Positions 9,077-18,664 of a stretch of DNA of 64,000 bases are shown piece after piece. This stretch comes from an uncultured Cocleimonas sp. (lineage in GTDB: Bacteria > Pseudomonadota > Gammaproteobacteria > Thiotrichales > Thiotrichaceae). The position numbers and the translations under genes were made by a program. Where the stretch lies: assembly GCF_947495625.1 (NCBI RefSeq), contig NZ_CANLZW010000019.1:1-64000 (forward strand). Reading direction: 5' to 3'. The notes under the pieces were generated by a model. The model was not told the DNA's origin. It saw only the letters and a program-made list of their open reading frames with translations, and did no database searches. Each line of letters opens with the position of its first letter. Within the stretch, counting starts at the first letter, position 1.

Positions 9077-9139
9077 CTTCCTTGTTTGAACCTTAAATTT
9101 GATGGTTTTAGATTCGCACTAGGCATTTTTTAGCAGTGC

Positions 9140-9862
9140 CTAATAACTATCCCAAAGGGTTTTACCTGATTCATCTTGAATTTTCTGCAAATACTTCTGA
9201 TGACTATCCAACTCGTTAGCATCAGCTTTTATCACCGCGAAGGGCTGGCGTTTTGAATCTAATCGACTGAATGACTTTGCGCTGACCTCTGCATCACTAG
9301 ACCCCTCCCCTCCTAATAATAACGCAGTTTGACCACCTGTCATCGCTAGATAAACATCAGCAAGTATCTCAGAATCCAGTAACGCCCCATGCAACTGACG
9401 ATGATCATTGCTAATCATATAGCGCTTACACAAAGCGTCTAAGGAGTTACGTTGACCTGGATGAAGCTGTCTAGCTTGCACCAAACTATCACTGATTTCA
9501 CAGATAGTAGCTAGGTCTTGTATACCGCCTGCTACTCCGCTAGATAACAAAGATAGTTCGTAATTTAAAAAACCTATATCAAAAGGTGCATTGTGAATAA
9601 TTAACTCGGCACCTTTCACATACTCTAAAAAGTCGACAGCAATTTCGTTAAATCTGGGTTTATCCGCTAAAAATTCGGTGGTGATACCGTGAACCGCCAA
9701 AGCTTCTTCATCACTTTCACGATCTGGTTTAATGTATTGATGGTAGTTATTATTGGTCAGCTTTCTATCGACCATCTCTACACAACCGATTTCAATAATT
9801 CGGTGTCCATCGCGCGTTTCTAAACCCGTAGTTTCAGTATCAAGAAAAATCTGTCTAATCAT
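9140..9862 (-). CDS. dnaQ: DNA polymerase III epsilon subunit (proofreading exonuclease)
   Basis: A 240-residue DEDDh 3'-5' exonuclease. Exo I is LDTETTGLE (Asp8, Glu10), Exo II is HNAPFDIGFL, and Exo III is HGALLDSEILADVYLAMTGG. The C-terminus carries the segment that tethers it to the alpha subunit. It lies 12 bp after rnhA in the same direction; in E. coli the two are divergent, so the arrangement here is the co-directional one seen in many other gammaproteobacteria. Confidence 0.96.
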   Translation of the reverse strand: MIRQIFLDTETTGLETRDGHRIIEIGCVEMVDRKLTNNNYHQYIKPDRESDEEALAVHGITTEFLADKPRFNEIAVDFLEYVKGAELIIHNAPFDIGFLNYELSLLSSGVAGGIQDLATICEISDSLVQARQLHPGQRNSLDALCKRYMISNDHRQLHGALLDSEILADVYLAMTGGQTALLLGGEGSSDAEVSAKSFSRLDSKRQPFAVIKADANELDSHQKYLQKIQDESGKTLWDSY

Positions 9863-9874
9863 TTATATATTACC

Positions 9875-10324
9875 TTAGGTATTCCCTTTCTTTTCATCCA
9901 TGGCGCGATTCGCTAAATCATCTGCCCGCTCATTGCCCGGGTGACCGCTATGACCTTTGATCCAATGCCAATTTATATTGTGACTTTGCACTGCAGCATC
10001 TAATCGCTGCCATAGATCTTTATTTTTCACAGGCTTTTTAGCCGCAGTTTTCCAGCCACGCTTCTTCCAGCCATCCATCCATTCTAGAATACCTTTTCGT
10101 ACGTATTGAGAATCTGTAGTCAGCTCAATTTCGCAAGAACGAGATAACATTTCCAAAGCGCTTATTGCTGCCATCAACTCCATACGGTTATTTGTGGTTT
10201 CAGCTTCGTAACCATAGATTTCTTTCTCGTGCTCACCGAACTTCAATACTGCACCCCAACCACCTGGACCAGGGTTCCCCCTGCATCCTCCGTCTGTATA
10301 GACGACTACTTTTTGTTCACTCAT
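9875..10324 (-). CDS. rnhA: Ribonuclease HI
   Basis: A 149-residue RNase H that cuts RNA in RNA-DNA hybrids. Catalytic residues are visible in [16 protein letters not shown] (Asp), [10 protein letters not shown] (Glu), LTTDSQYV (Asp) and [17 protein letters not shown] (His, Asp). It overlaps the preceding methyltransferase gene by four bases (ATGA), implying coupled translation. Confidence 0.97.
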   Translation of the reverse strand: MSEQKVVVYTDGGCRGNPGPGGWGAVLKFGEHEKEIYGYEAETTNNRMELMAAISALEMLSRSCEIELTTDSQYVRKGILEWMDGWKKRGWKTAAKKPVKNKDLWQRLDAAVQSHNINWHWIKGHSGHPGNERADDLANRAMDEKKGNT

Positions 10325-11184
10325 AAATTAGAATAATTATCTTGTCTTATTTTTCTCGCAGTTCTATTTAAAGCAACCTTACCGCCACTTAATACAGCAG
10401 GAGCTTGCCATACTTTCTTGTCAGGTCGCATTGCAATGACTCGTTTTTTGGCATGAATAACATACATATTACCTAAAATAGGCCCAGTATATTCACCCCA
10501 ACTCTCCATCCAGCGCAAGCTTTCAAAAAGCTTCTTGTTTTTTACACCTGGTCTATAACCAAGGTAATTCACATCAAGCACTTTAAAACCTAGTAATGAA
10601 AACCAGTCTTTCACTCGATTAACACTTCTCATTTTGTATGGACTTTGACGTTTTTCACGAAAATGCCTCATCTGTCTTCCAAGGTTCGAAACAGAATGCG
10701 GGTTAAACCCAATCAAAATACAATGCCCTTCGGGTACAAGTATTCTATCTATCTCTCTCAATACCTGATGAGGGTTTTTTGAAGACTCTAGTATGTGGCT
10801 TGCAACCACAAGATCAACATTATCTGTGGATATTGGCAATTGTTCGTTAGTAGCGATTAAAGAATAGTCTTGCTTAGCTTTTTCATTAATTGATCCGCCT
10901 ATGATAGAACTACTAGTAAGTTCAGCTTTATCTAAAGGTTTACCAGCTTTTTCAACTCTGAATTTGAGAGCATCATCGCTTACCAGAGAAAAATCGGCAG
11001 TAATCCTGGAATGCTTCAGTAAATCTTCCTGACCACTTAACGCGCCCATTTGTATGGCGTAATAACCAAATATCTCTGACAATAAATCAGAAAAAAAGAC
11101 ATCTAATTCTTCTAAAGCTGCGGCTCCAGAATGAGATTCATACCAGTTAAAACAATGCTTTAGTACTTCTTCGTTGTTTCTCAT
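10321..11184 (-). CDS. Class I SAM-dependent methyltransferase (YafS-like)
   Basis: A 287-residue protein with a Methyltransf_11-type core. The acidic post-motif-I region reads [24 protein letters not shown] and the following strand [16 protein letters not shown]. The N-terminal half is less typical. Its position immediately before rnhA-dnaQ and divergent from mltD matches yafS in E. coli. Substrate unknown. Confidence 0.85.
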   Translation of the reverse strand: MRNNEEVLKHCFNWYESHSGAAALEELDVFFSDLLSEIFGYYAIQMGALSGQEDLLKHSRITADFSLVSDDALKFRVEKAGKPLDKAELTSSSIIGGSINEKAKQDYSLIATNEQLPISTDNVDLVVASHILESSKNPHQVLREIDRILVPEGHCILIGFNPHSVSNLGRQMRHFREKRQSPYKMRSVNRVKDWFSLLGFKVLDVNYLGYRPGVKNKKLFESLRWMESWGEYTGPILGNMYVIHAKKRVIAMRPDKKVWQAPAVLSGGKVALNRTARKIRQDNYSNL

Positions 11185-11395
11185 TTATTATTTATATACC
11201 TCTTTTGATTAACGTCCAACTAACTCGAAACCAATATATACCTTGAGATTGAAGCCATATCATACTATATTTACACGTAATATCGGGGGATACTGTAGAG
11301 TCATATTTAGATGATAGCACCGTAAATATTCAATTCATTTTTCATGAAAAAAGTATACTCTATTTTTACTAGCATTTAATTTTTAAGGGCATGGG

Positions 11396-12808
11396 ATGAA
11401 AACCAACAATTCACCTTTCAGGGTGACTATAACTTTTTTTATATCAATTTTATCAATATATGGACTTCCCAACTTAGTTTCAGCACAAACCAACTCCGAC
11501 GACCAAAGCATTCTAAATGCTGCTAGAGCATTAGGTGTTGTTAAAAACATTCCTAGAACCGCTCCAGCCCAACAACAAGCATACACCCCAAGAACACAAG
11601 CTCAGCCGGCTGCAAATACAGTTAAACCTGACCCTTATGCAGCAAAGCGCCAACAGATACTTAGGCAGAACGCCGCTAGAAGAAAAGCGCATCAACAAAG
11701 AATTCAACAAGCTCAACGACAAAAATACCAAAAGGCGAATCTACAGCGAACTCAACAACAAAATTCGCAACACAATCTTTGGAATCGAGTTTACCAAGGC
11801 TTCAGATTTCGCGACTACAAACACCAGCCACTTGTAAAAAAATATACTCGCGAATTTTCTCGTAGCCCACAAAGAATCCAACAACTAGCAGATCGTTCTT
11901 CTGATTACCTCTTCATGGTAGTAAACGAATTGAACCGTCGAAGAATGCCTACAGAGCTAGCATTACTTCCATTTGTTGAAAGTGCCTATAAAAACTCAGC
12001 GTTTTCTCATGCGGGCGCAGCTGGCATGTGGCAATTTATTCCCGCAACTGGTCGTCGCTATGGTTTAAAACAAACACGAAGCTATGATGCAAGATTAGAC
12101 TCTCATCAAGCTACACGTGCAGCATTAGACTATTTACAAAAACTCAATCGACAGTTCAAAGGCGATTGGTTACTCGCTCTAGCAGCATATAATTGTGGCG
12201 AATATAGAGTAGAAAGAGAAATCGCAAAAAATAGAAGTAGAGGAAAAAGAACAGACTATTGGAGCTTAGATCTTCCAAGAGAGACAAGGCAATACGTACC
12301 ACGCTTACTTGCATTTAAAGAGATCTACCGCAATCCAGGTGCTTATCAAGTCCGTCTTAAAGGAATTCCTAATAGCCCTGCTCTCGCACGCATAAACGTT
12401 AATAAACCAGTAAATCTAAGAAAAGCTGCAGCACGTGCCGGCCTTCCTGCCGATAAGTTACTTGCACTTAATTCTGGTTATCTGCATGGTATAACTACAC
12501 CTCGTTTCTCAAACCAAATTACACTTCCACGTCGCTACGCCGGGCGCTTGCACAAAGCGATACAGTCTCTCCCTCCGGCTAAAGACGTGCACAATGTTTC
12601 CGCAAGAGGATACGCTAAGTACTCTCGCGGAAAACGCTCGAAGTTTCGTTATCACAAAGTTAGACGTGGTGATAATTTATTCCAGATTGCACGCAAACAT
12701 GGCACTACTGTCAAGCGCATAAAAAGACTAAACAAAATGCGAAGCAGTAAAATATGGCCAGGCAAACGACTCATAATTGCCAAAAGCTCCAGAAGAAGCT
12801 ACTCTTAG
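11396..12808 (+). CDS. mltD: Membrane-bound lytic murein transglycosylase D
   Basis: A 470-residue secreted lytic transglycosylase that cleaves peptidoglycan to anhydro-muropeptides. An N-terminal signal peptide ends near VSAQ; no lipobox cysteine is seen. Residues ~45-125 are Gln/Arg/Lys-rich and low complexity. The SLT domain follows with LLPFVESAYKNSAFSHAGAAG (catalytic Glu), MWQFIPATGRRYGL and LALAAYNCGEYRVE. A C-terminal LysM domain (VRRGDNLFQIARKHGTTVKR) binds glycan; a degenerate one precedes it. AAGGGC lies shortly before the start. Confidence 0.94.
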   Translation: MKTNNSPFRVTITFFISILSIYGLPNLVSAQTNSDDQSILNAARALGVVKNIPRTAPAQQQAYTPRTQAQPAANTVKPDPYAAKRQQILRQNAARRKAHQQRIQQAQRQKYQKANLQRTQQQNSQHNLWNRVYQGFRFRDYKHQPLVKKYTREFSRSPQRIQQLADRSSDYLFMVVNELNRRRMPTELALLPFVESAYKNSAFSHAGAAGMWQFIPATGRRYGLKQTRSYDARLDSHQATRAALDYLQKLNRQFKGDWLLALAAYNCGEYRVEREIAKNRSRGKRTDYWSLDLPRETRQYVPRLLAFKEIYRNPGAYQVRLKGIPNSPALARINVNKPVNLRKAAARAGLPADKLLALNSGYLHGITTPRFSNQITLPRRYAGRLHKAIQSLPPAKDVHNVSARGYAKYSRGKRSKFRYHKVRRGDNLFQIARKHGTTVKRIKRLNKMRSSKIWPGKRLIIAKSSRRSYS

Positions 12809-12813
12809 CAATC

Positions 12814-12840
12814 AAAACCACCTTTTTAGGTGGTTTTTTT
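12814..12840 (+). terminator. Terminator after mltD
   Basis: Stem AACCACCT / AGGTGGTT followed by a run of T, six bases after the mltD stop. Confidence 0.9.
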
Positions 12841-12879
12841 ATACCTTATAGTTTGCATTAATGTTATTAGTATCAAATT

Positions 12880-13464
12880 ATGGAACATGAACTTAGAGCC
12901 TATTTAAAAGATAAAAGAACATCTTTCTCAAAAAAATTACAAGCAGAGAAATCTAAAAAAATCATTGAAACAGTTGAAAGCTCTGAAGCCTATAAAGATG
13001 CAAAAAATATTGGCACTTACCACTCAGTAAAAGGAGAAGCTAACCCTGCTGATCTTATTCACAAAGCTCAAAGAGAAAAAGCTGAAAAGGTATTTTACTT
13101 GCCTGTTCTGTCCTCAAATAAACAACAAGGTTTGTTATTTGGCCAATTAACACCCATAACTAAATTCAAGATCAATAGATTCTCTATCCCAGAACCCATA
13201 TTTAAGGAAAGCGATTTAGTCAGTGGAGAGCAGTTAGATCTTGTTCTAGTACCGCTTCTTGGTTTTGACAAAAATGGAAACAGACTTGGAATGGGAGGTG
13301 GTTTTTATGATCGTTGCTTTGCCTTCAAAAAAGACAAACCAAATAAAACCATACTGATGGGATTTGCCTACGATTTTCAGGAAATAGATGAACTCAAACC
13401 AGAAACCTGGGATGTTAGATTAGATTTGATCGCGACCGAAACCCAACTTATCGATTTACGTTAG
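12880..13464 (+). CDS. 5-formyltetrahydrofolate cyclo-ligase family protein
   Basis: A 194-residue enzyme that converts 5-formyl-THF to 5,10-methenyl-THF with ATP. Shows the family ATP/substrate motif RLGMGGGFYDRCF, the preceding LVLVPLLGFDKNGN, and the N-terminal basic helix with LRAYLKDKRTSFS. E. coli ygfA often lies next to the 6S RNA gene, but only a 70-bp gap precedes it here, too short for 6S RNA. It converges on a lipoprotein gene with four bases of overlap. Confidence 0.93.
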   Translation: MEHELRAYLKDKRTSFSKKLQAEKSKKIIETVESSEAYKDAKNIGTYHSVKGEANPADLIHKAQREKAEKVFYLPVLSSNKQQGLLFGQLTPITKFKINRFSIPEPIFKESDLVSGEQLDLVLVPLLGFDKNGNRLGMGGGFYDRCFAFKKDKPNKTILMGFAYDFQEIDELKPETWDVRLDLIATETQLIDLR

Positions 13465-14069
13465 ATTTGCTTTCCTGAATGTTTCTTTTCAACCTGAGGG
13501 ACAGACTCATTCGGCATCAATAATGGCTTAGAAAGCTCTCTCTTCAACTCTTGTGTACCTTCTTCTATTGCACGACCCAATTCATTCATTGACTCTGACA
13601 GGGACTCATCCAGGCCTTTTACGCCTTCTTGCATTAAACCATTCAATTGATCAAAAATATTATTGGCCGTGTATTTCACGACAGAAGTCATAGACTTTTT
13701 CACATTCACACGCCAACCATGTCTTGTCTTCACAAGAACAGTTACACCTGGCATCTTAACTCCAGACTCACCTATTTTACTCGTATATAGAACGGTCGAA
13801 ACTTCAGATCGGGTTTCCCCCATCATCTGCTCACCCAATTCAAATCTTTCTGGATGCAGTTTATCTGTATTTAAATATTTCAGATAATCAACGGTATCCC
13901 ACGTTGCCATTATTTTTGCTGATTCCATATCACGATCTTGAATCGCCTGCCAAAAAGCCTGACTTACTTGCTTAGGAGATTCAGCTTTATTTGCATTACA
14001 AGCACCTAAAGACAACAGAATCGCCAATATAGAACCCACACATACAAACTTTTTGAATGTGTTTTTCAT
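13461..14069 (-). CDS. Predicted lipoprotein, NTF2-like (DUF4878-type)
   Basis: A 202-residue lipoprotein with lipobox LGAC (Cys24). Residues ~30-140 resemble the NTF2-like DUF4878 family: the SPKQVSQAFWQAIQDRDMESAK helix pair followed by strands ending HGWRVNVKKSM. The C-terminal ~60 residues are amphipathic helix with repeated GLDESLSESMNELGRAIEEG-like heptads. It begins two bases from the mtaB stop, so both are likely one operon. Function unknown. Confidence 0.75.
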   Translation of the reverse strand: MKNTFKKFVCVGSILAILLSLGACNANKAESPKQVSQAFWQAIQDRDMESAKIMATWDTVDYLKYLNTDKLHPERFELGEQMMGETRSEVSTVLYTSKIGESGVKMPGVTVLVKTRHGWRVNVKKSMTSVVKYTANNIFDQLNGLMQEGVKGLDESLSESMNELGRAIEEGTQELKRELSKPLLMPNESVPQVEKKHSGKQI

Positions 14070-14071
14070 CG

Positions 14072-15361
14072 TTAAAGCACCTTTCCTGTTAATACACTTT
14101 TATCAGAAGAATAACCCAGAATTTGAGTTTGCTTTACTCTTCCCTCTAATAAGACATCATTCTGCCCAATAGATTCAACACGACAGAAGTTTGGAGCATA
14201 TCCACTATAAACGCGCCTACCCTCTTCATTTTTTTTCTGTCCTTCCCATAACACATCGACTGCTTGATTAATTTGCTGCTGGTGAAAATCTTTCTTTAAA
14301 CTTTCCGCCAATAAATGAAGCTCATGGCTTCTTTGTTTTTTAATATCTTCCGCGATCTGGTTTTGCAAACCTGCGGCCTTGGTTCCCTCTCTAGGGGAAA
14401 AAGCAAATATATGCATATGTCCAAAACCAATAGACTCAACATTTTCTAAAGTTAACGACCATTCTTCATCTGTTTCCCCAGGAAAACCAACAATTATATC
14501 TGTTGTCACATTGAAATCTGGAATTGAAGATCTTGCCTGATTAATCAGAGCAGAAAAATCAGCAACCTTACAACGTCGTGACATACGACGTAAAACTGAA
14601 TCGGCCCCACTTTGCAGTGGTAAATGCATATGCGGCATTAACCGTTTATTTTCGAAAAGAGTAAAGAAATCTTCAGGCAAATCCCAAGGCTCAACGGAAG
14701 CAAAACGTATTCTTGGAATATCAGTTTCGGCCAGTAACACTTTCACCAAGTCAGTTAATGAGCTGCCAATATCACTACCATAACCGCCTACGTGAACACC
14801 TGTTAAGACAATTTCCTCAATTCCCTGCTGATGCAAATGATTAACTTCTTCTACAATATCAGCTAAGGTACGGCTTTTTTCTTCGCCTCTCGCAACAGTA
14901 ACTATGCAATAGGTACAACGGTATCGACAGCCATCTTGAATCTTGATGAATGCACGCTGCTTTCCCCTAAGGAACAATGATGATTGATCCGGCTCCATCG
15001 CATTTAAAGGCATGGTATTGGCTGAAAACTCATCCATTACCTTTCTCGGCAATAGGTCTTTGTCTTGATTATTCACAACCAGATCTACACCAATTCGCTT
15101 TGCCACTTCCTGCTCTTCAAGTGTCGCATAACAACCACTGACAACTAATTTCGATTGCGGATTTTCACGATGCAAACGATTCATCAATTTACGAGATTTC
15201 TTTGTGGCCTCGGTCGTTACAGCACAAGTATTAACTACTACTACATCAGCAACTTCTGCATCTTTTACAATGCTATGCCCCTCTCCAGTAAATTCTCTGG
15301 ACCATTGCTCAAGTTCTGCTTCGTTGAGCCTACAACCTAGTGCTTTTAAATGTATTTTCAT
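14072..15361 (-). CDS. mtaB: tRNA t6A37 methylthiotransferase MtaB
   Basis: A 429-residue radical-SAM enzyme converting t6A37 to ms2t6A37 in tRNAs reading ANN codons. The N-terminal MTTase domain opens with LKALGCRLNEAE and VVVNTCAVT, the radical-SAM cluster motif is DGCRYRCTYCIV, followed by ARGEEKSR, GVHVGGYG and IIVGFPGETDEEW. A short TRAM-like C-terminus is present. The N-terminal GCRLNEAE and YRCTYCIV variants fit MtaB rather than MiaB or RimO. Confidence 0.92.
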   Translation of the reverse strand: MKIHLKALGCRLNEAELEQWSREFTGEGHSIVKDAEVADVVVVNTCAVTTEATKKSRKLMNRLHRENPQSKLVVSGCYATLEEQEVAKRIGVDLVVNNQDKDLLPRKVMDEFSANTMPLNAMEPDQSSLFLRGKQRAFIKIQDGCRYRCTYCIVTVARGEEKSRTLADIVEEVNHLHQQGIEEIVLTGVHVGGYGSDIGSSLTDLVKVLLAETDIPRIRFASVEPWDLPEDFFTLFENKRLMPHMHLPLQSGADSVLRRMSRRCKVADFSALINQARSSIPDFNVTTDIIVGFPGETDEEWSLTLENVESIGFGHMHIFAFSPREGTKAAGLQNQIAEDIKKQRSHELHLLAESLKKDFHQQQINQAVDVLWEGQKKNEEGRRVYSGYAPNFCRVESIGQNDVLLEGRVKQTQILGYSSDKSVLTGKVL

Positions 15362-15504
15362 GGCTAATTTAAATATCGAAATTATTAGGAATATTGTTTA
15401 TAGATTAAAGCATATAGACAAATTGTATTTGGATTAATATTACATTAAATACATAATCAATTAAGCCAATGATCTTGCGACTCATTGGCTTAAAAACCCC
15501 TTAT

Positions 15505-15520
15505 AAGTAGGGGGGGGGTC
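15505..15520 (-). terminator. C6 element variant (nine C) after ppiD
   Basis: On the minus strand a run of nine C (instead of six) is followed by TACTTATAAGGGGTTTTTAA; CCCC can pair with GGGG before the T-run. It lies 50 bp after the ppiD stop, in the right orientation to terminate it. The bases before the C-run differ from the consensus (GAC for GTCA). Confidence 0.75.
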
Positions 15521-15572
15521 TTTAAATTTAAAGAGACAATAAACGGACTCTTTAAGTTTTAAAAGCAGCTAA

Positions 15573-17480
15573 TTATTGAATATTCTCTGGGAACAGCTCA
15601 ACCTCAGCATTTTCACGTAAAGATTTTAATACTGCTGCCTGTTCGCGAGACGCAATCATTTGAGTAAAGCTCTTTTGCAGATTAGTATCCAACTCTGTTG
15701 CCCCGTCTTTAACACCCGTTAAAGCAATCAAGACATAGTCTCCAGCAGGAAGAATGGTATTAGCAAAAGTCTTTTTACCTGATTCCGGCTTATCCATGCT
15801 GAATAGTTTATCAACGATAGTATTAGATAAACGTGTATCTGTTCGCTTTACATCAGCATTGATCTCTACTTTATCTGCACTTGCACCAATAGATTCTAAT
15901 GCCGACCATTCTCCAGATTGCTTAAGAGATGCGAGCACCAACTCGCCTTTGTCAATTAACAGTTTACGAAGCTTTTGACTAAGCAAGCTACTTTTAATTT
16001 GCTCTTCAACATCAGCCAGTGATTTTTGTTCTGGGACTTTGTGTTCTTGTAAACGAAGCACCGCTACTTTTGTAGGGTCAATCTCTATCAGCTCTGAATT
16101 CTTACCTCCGTTCAAAACTTCATCACTGTATGCCGCTTGAATAAATTTTGCAGAAGAATACTTCTTATCAGGATTTGGGGTTTCACCACGTTGAATCCAG
16201 TCTGAAGTTTCAACTTTTGCTCCAATCCCATCTGCTGCACCATCAAGACTACTATCATTCTCAAAAGCCAATGTTTGTAATTTATCTGATTGTTCCAGGA
16301 ATAATTTCTCAGCCTGCTCTCTACGATAAAGAGTCTCTACTTCAGTCTTTACTTCATCAAATGATTTTTGTTTAGACTCAATGATGTCTTGAACTTTTAA
16401 TATTTCAAAACCAGCTTCAGTTTTAACAACTTCAGATATAGCACCTTTTTCCAAAGCAAAAACCTCAGTTTCAAACAATGGCCCCATTTCGCCTCTTGCG
16501 ATTAAACCGAGTTCTCCATTTTTCTCTGCGGCAAGTTTGTCATCAGAATCAGTTTTAGCAACATCTTCGAAAGTTTTAGCTCCAGACTTTATTTCTTCAT
16601 ACAGCGCTTTAGCTTTTTCTTCTGCTTGAGCTTCAGCACCATCTTCATCACCAACTTTAATGAGGATATGAGATACCTTGCGTTGCTCTGGATCTGTATA
16701 TCGACTTAAATTATCATCATAAAATAACTGTAATGCATCATCTTCTACAGGAATGGTTTTTGCGAGCTCAGACTGTTCCAATAAGACATAACTCACTTTG
16801 ACTTTATCGTTGGTCATATAATTCGATAAGTTTGCATCGTATTGCGCTTTTATCTCTTCAGCAGAAACTTGAACTTGAGATTCAAAATCCGCCTGCTTCA
16901 AAGTATAGGTCTCAGCATTTCTTTGCTGATTCTGCAAACCCTGATATCGAGTAACCTCTTCAACTGGAAGGAAAGCCGCTTTACTAATCCCTTGAGAAAA
17001 CTGCTGATTAGTAATACTCGTTCTGATTTCTGTTTCAAAACTATTTTTACTTCTTCTTTGAGACTCTAACAACAATTCATAAGTCTTAGGGTCAAACTGA
17101 CCATCTTTTTGAAAAGCCGGAATGTTTGCAATAGTGTCATAGACTTCCTGATTACTTGCTCGATAACCATTATTTGCAGCTTCCTGCCTTAATAACGCCT
17201 GATTCACCACCTGATCTAAAGCTTGCTGTTTGATCGTATCTTCATTAAATCCGGGAGGTAATTTCCCGCCGAAAATTTGCATCATTCTTTGGCGTTGTTG
17301 CAATACCAGGTTTTGCACTTCTTGAACCTGAATCTCTTCACCATTCACCGTTGCAGCGACTAGCGAACCACTTCCACCTAAATACGAACTGATGCCAAAT
17401 AGAGCAAAAGGAACTGCAATAAATCCCACGATTAAATATGCAACCCAACCTTTAGCTTTGTCATGAATATTTTGTAACAT
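15573..17480 (-). CDS. ppiD: Periplasmic folding factor PpiD (SurA-like, parvulin domain)
   Basis: A 635-residue protein with one N-terminal membrane anchor (WVAYLIVGFIAVPFALFGIS, residues ~12-31) preceded by the typical MLQNIHDKAKG; the rest is periplasmic. A SurA-N-like chaperone domain (~35-190) is followed by a parvulin domain (RKVSHILIKVG to GFEILKVQDI, ~265-365) and a second, non-catalytic-looking C-terminal region. PpiD works at the exit of SecYEG. The order hupB then ppiD is conserved; here two tRNA pairs lie between them. Confidence 0.95.
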   Translation of the reverse strand: MLQNIHDKAKGWVAYLIVGFIAVPFALFGISSYLGGSGSLVAATVNGEEIQVQEVQNLVLQQRQRMMQIFGGKLPPGFNEDTIKQQALDQVVNQALLRQEAANNGYRASNQEVYDTIANIPAFQKDGQFDPKTYELLLESQRRSKNSFETEIRTSITNQQFSQGISKAAFLPVEEVTRYQGLQNQQRNAETYTLKQADFESQVQVSAEEIKAQYDANLSNYMTNDKVKVSYVLLEQSELAKTIPVEDDALQLFYDDNLSRYTDPEQRKVSHILIKVGDEDGAEAQAEEKAKALYEEIKSGAKTFEDVAKTDSDDKLAAEKNGELGLIARGEMGPLFETEVFALEKGAISEVVKTEAGFEILKVQDIIESKQKSFDEVKTEVETLYRREQAEKLFLEQSDKLQTLAFENDSSLDGAADGIGAKVETSDWIQRGETPNPDKKYSSAKFIQAAYSDEVLNGGKNSELIEIDPTKVAVLRLQEHKVPEQKSLADVEEQIKSSLLSQKLRKLLIDKGELVLASLKQSGEWSALESIGASADKVEINADVKRTDTRLSNTIVDKLFSMDKPESGKKTFANTILPAGDYVLIALTGVKDGATELDTNLQKSFTQMIASREQAAVLKSLRENAEVELFPENIQ

Positions 17481-17684
17481 AATTTCTCTTTTGTGTTATC
17501 AAGTTAGATTACTGAAAAGCCCTATCTCAGTAATATAGTGTTATAAATTCAGCGCGTAATGATACCTTATGCGCCCGTAGTTACCAAGAAAGACAAGCCT
17601 TGCTAGTGATAATAATTATTGGAAATTGACCGAAAATGTGATTTAACAAATACAGACACAATAATTTTAAAAAAATATGCCTAT

Positions 17685-17699
17685 AAGTAGGGGGGTGAC
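17685..17699 (-). repeat. C6 element (minus orientation), between tRNA-Asp and ppiD
   Basis: Exact AAGTAGGGGGGTGAC. On the minus strand it follows the tRNA-Asp terminator by about 80 bp and is itself followed by ATAGGCATATTTTTTTAA. It occupies a 335-bp gap with no recognisable gene; the ppiD promoter must lie on its left. Confidence 0.9.
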
Positions 17700-17780
17700 T
17701 TTTAAATTACTGAATTTCAAATATAAAACCCCTCTTTTCAAATAGACATTAAAAATAATAGCTATCTATTTATTTTGAGC

Positions 17781-17812
17781 AAAAAAAAGGATGCCTTACG
17801 GCATCCTTCTTA
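17781..17812 (-). terminator. Terminator after tRNA-Asp (copy 1)
   Basis: Stem AAGGATGCC / GGCATCCTT with loop TTAC and a T-run of eight on the minus strand. Confidence 0.9.
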
Positions 17813-17815
17813 ATA

Positions 17816-17892
17816 TGGCGGAGCGGACGGGACTCGAACCCGCGACCCCCGGCGTGACAGGCCGGTATTCTAACCAGCTGAACTACCGCTCC
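17816..17892 (-). tRNA. tRNA-Asp (anticodon GTC), copy 1
   Basis: 77-nt minus-strand cloverleaf: acceptor GGAGCGG / CCGCTCC, anticodon loop CTGTCAC, T-arm GGTTCGAGTCC, encoded CCA. Identical in sequence to copy 2. Confidence 0.98.
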
Positions 17893-17925
17893 GGATCACA
17901 TTTTTCATAAAAATGTAAAAAAAAG

Positions 17926-18001
17926 TGGTGGGTGATGAGAGATTCGAACTCCCGACATTCGCCTTGTAAGGGCGACGCTCTACCAACTGAGCTAATCACC
18001 C
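17926..18001 (-). tRNA. tRNA-Val (anticodon TAC), copy 1
   Basis: 76-nt minus-strand cloverleaf: acceptor GGGTGAT / ATCACCC, anticodon loop CTTACAA, encoded CCA. Lies 33 bp upstream of tRNA-Asp copy 1 and is identical to copy 2. Confidence 0.98.
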
Positions 18002-18132
18002 ACTGAATCAAAATCCATCAGATTTCGAAATTACTAAAAATTGTCACCTTTTTAGCAAGTGGGAAAAACTTTAAACAATATTGTTATTAAAATCCGACAG
18101 GATAGTAATCAGCAACAAATACATCTTATATT

Positions 18133-18160
18133 AAAAAAGGATGCCCTAAGGCACCCTTCA
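18133..18160 (-). terminator. Decayed terminator between the two tRNA pairs
   Basis: AAGGATGCC and a degenerate right arm GGCACCCTT; a mismatch breaks the stem compared with the copy after the other tRNA-Asp. Transcription may read through into the second tRNA pair. Confidence 0.6.
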
Positions 18161-18165
18161 TAATA

Positions 18166-18242
18166 TGGCGGAGCGGACGGGACTCGAACCCGCGACCCCC
18201 GGCGTGACAGGCCGGTATTCTAACCAGCTGAACTACCGCTCC
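18166..18242 (-). tRNA. tRNA-Asp (anticodon GTC), copy 2
   Basis: Same 77-nt sequence as the other tRNA-Asp copy, 350 bp away, again followed by a terminator-like hairpin. Confidence 0.98.
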
Positions 18243-18277
18243 GCATAACATTTTTTAAAAAAAAACGCAAAAAAAAA

Positions 18278-18353
18278 TGGTGGGTGATGAGAGATTCGAA
18301 CTCCCGACATTCGCCTTGTAAGGGCGACGCTCTACCAACTGAGCTAATCACCC
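18278..18353 (-). tRNA. tRNA-Val (anticodon TAC), copy 2
   Basis: Same 76-nt sequence as the other tRNA-Val. Order on the minus strand is Val-Asp-Val-Asp, a tandem duplication of the pair. It lies 38 bp after the hupB stop, so it could be processed from a longer hupB transcript. Confidence 0.98.
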
Positions 18354-18391
18354 ACTGGATTGAGGCCAACCATCTGGCCTCAGAAAGCGCG

Positions 18392-18664
18392 CTAGTTTAC
18401 TGCATCTTTTAGAGCTTTACCAGCCTTAAATGCAGGATTATTTGCAGCTTTAATTTGGATAGTTTCACCAGTGCGTGGGTTACGTCCAGTACGTGCTTTA
18501 CGCTCACGAACTAGAAATGTTCCGAAACCAATCATAGTAACTTGGTCGCCCTTTTGTAGAGCTTCTGTGATACTTTCTACAAAGCCTTTAAATGCTCTTT
18601 CTGTATCAGCTTTAGTTAGCCCTGACTTAGCAGCAACAGCATCAATTAGTTCTGATTTGTTCAT
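18392..18664 (-). CDS. hupB: DNA-binding protein HU
   Basis: A 90-residue histone-like protein starting MNKSELIDAVA. The DNA-binding beta-arm carries GRNPRTGETIQI and the family core FGTFLVRERKAR is present. HU dimers bend and compact DNA. Located directly after lon, as in E. coli. Confidence 0.97.
   Translation of the reverse strand: MNKSELIDAVAAKSGLTKADTERAFKGFVESITEALQKGDQVTMIGFGTFLVRERKARTGRNPRTGETIQIKAANNPAFKAGKALKDAVN

Noticed and set aside
9010-9139. Search for tmRNA (ssrA) after smpB
   Set aside because: Only 130 bp before dnaQ, no Ala-tRNA-like end pairing found.
12809-12879. Search for 6S RNA before the 5-formyl-THF cyclo-ligase gene
   Set aside because: Gap of about 70 bp is filled by the mltD terminator.
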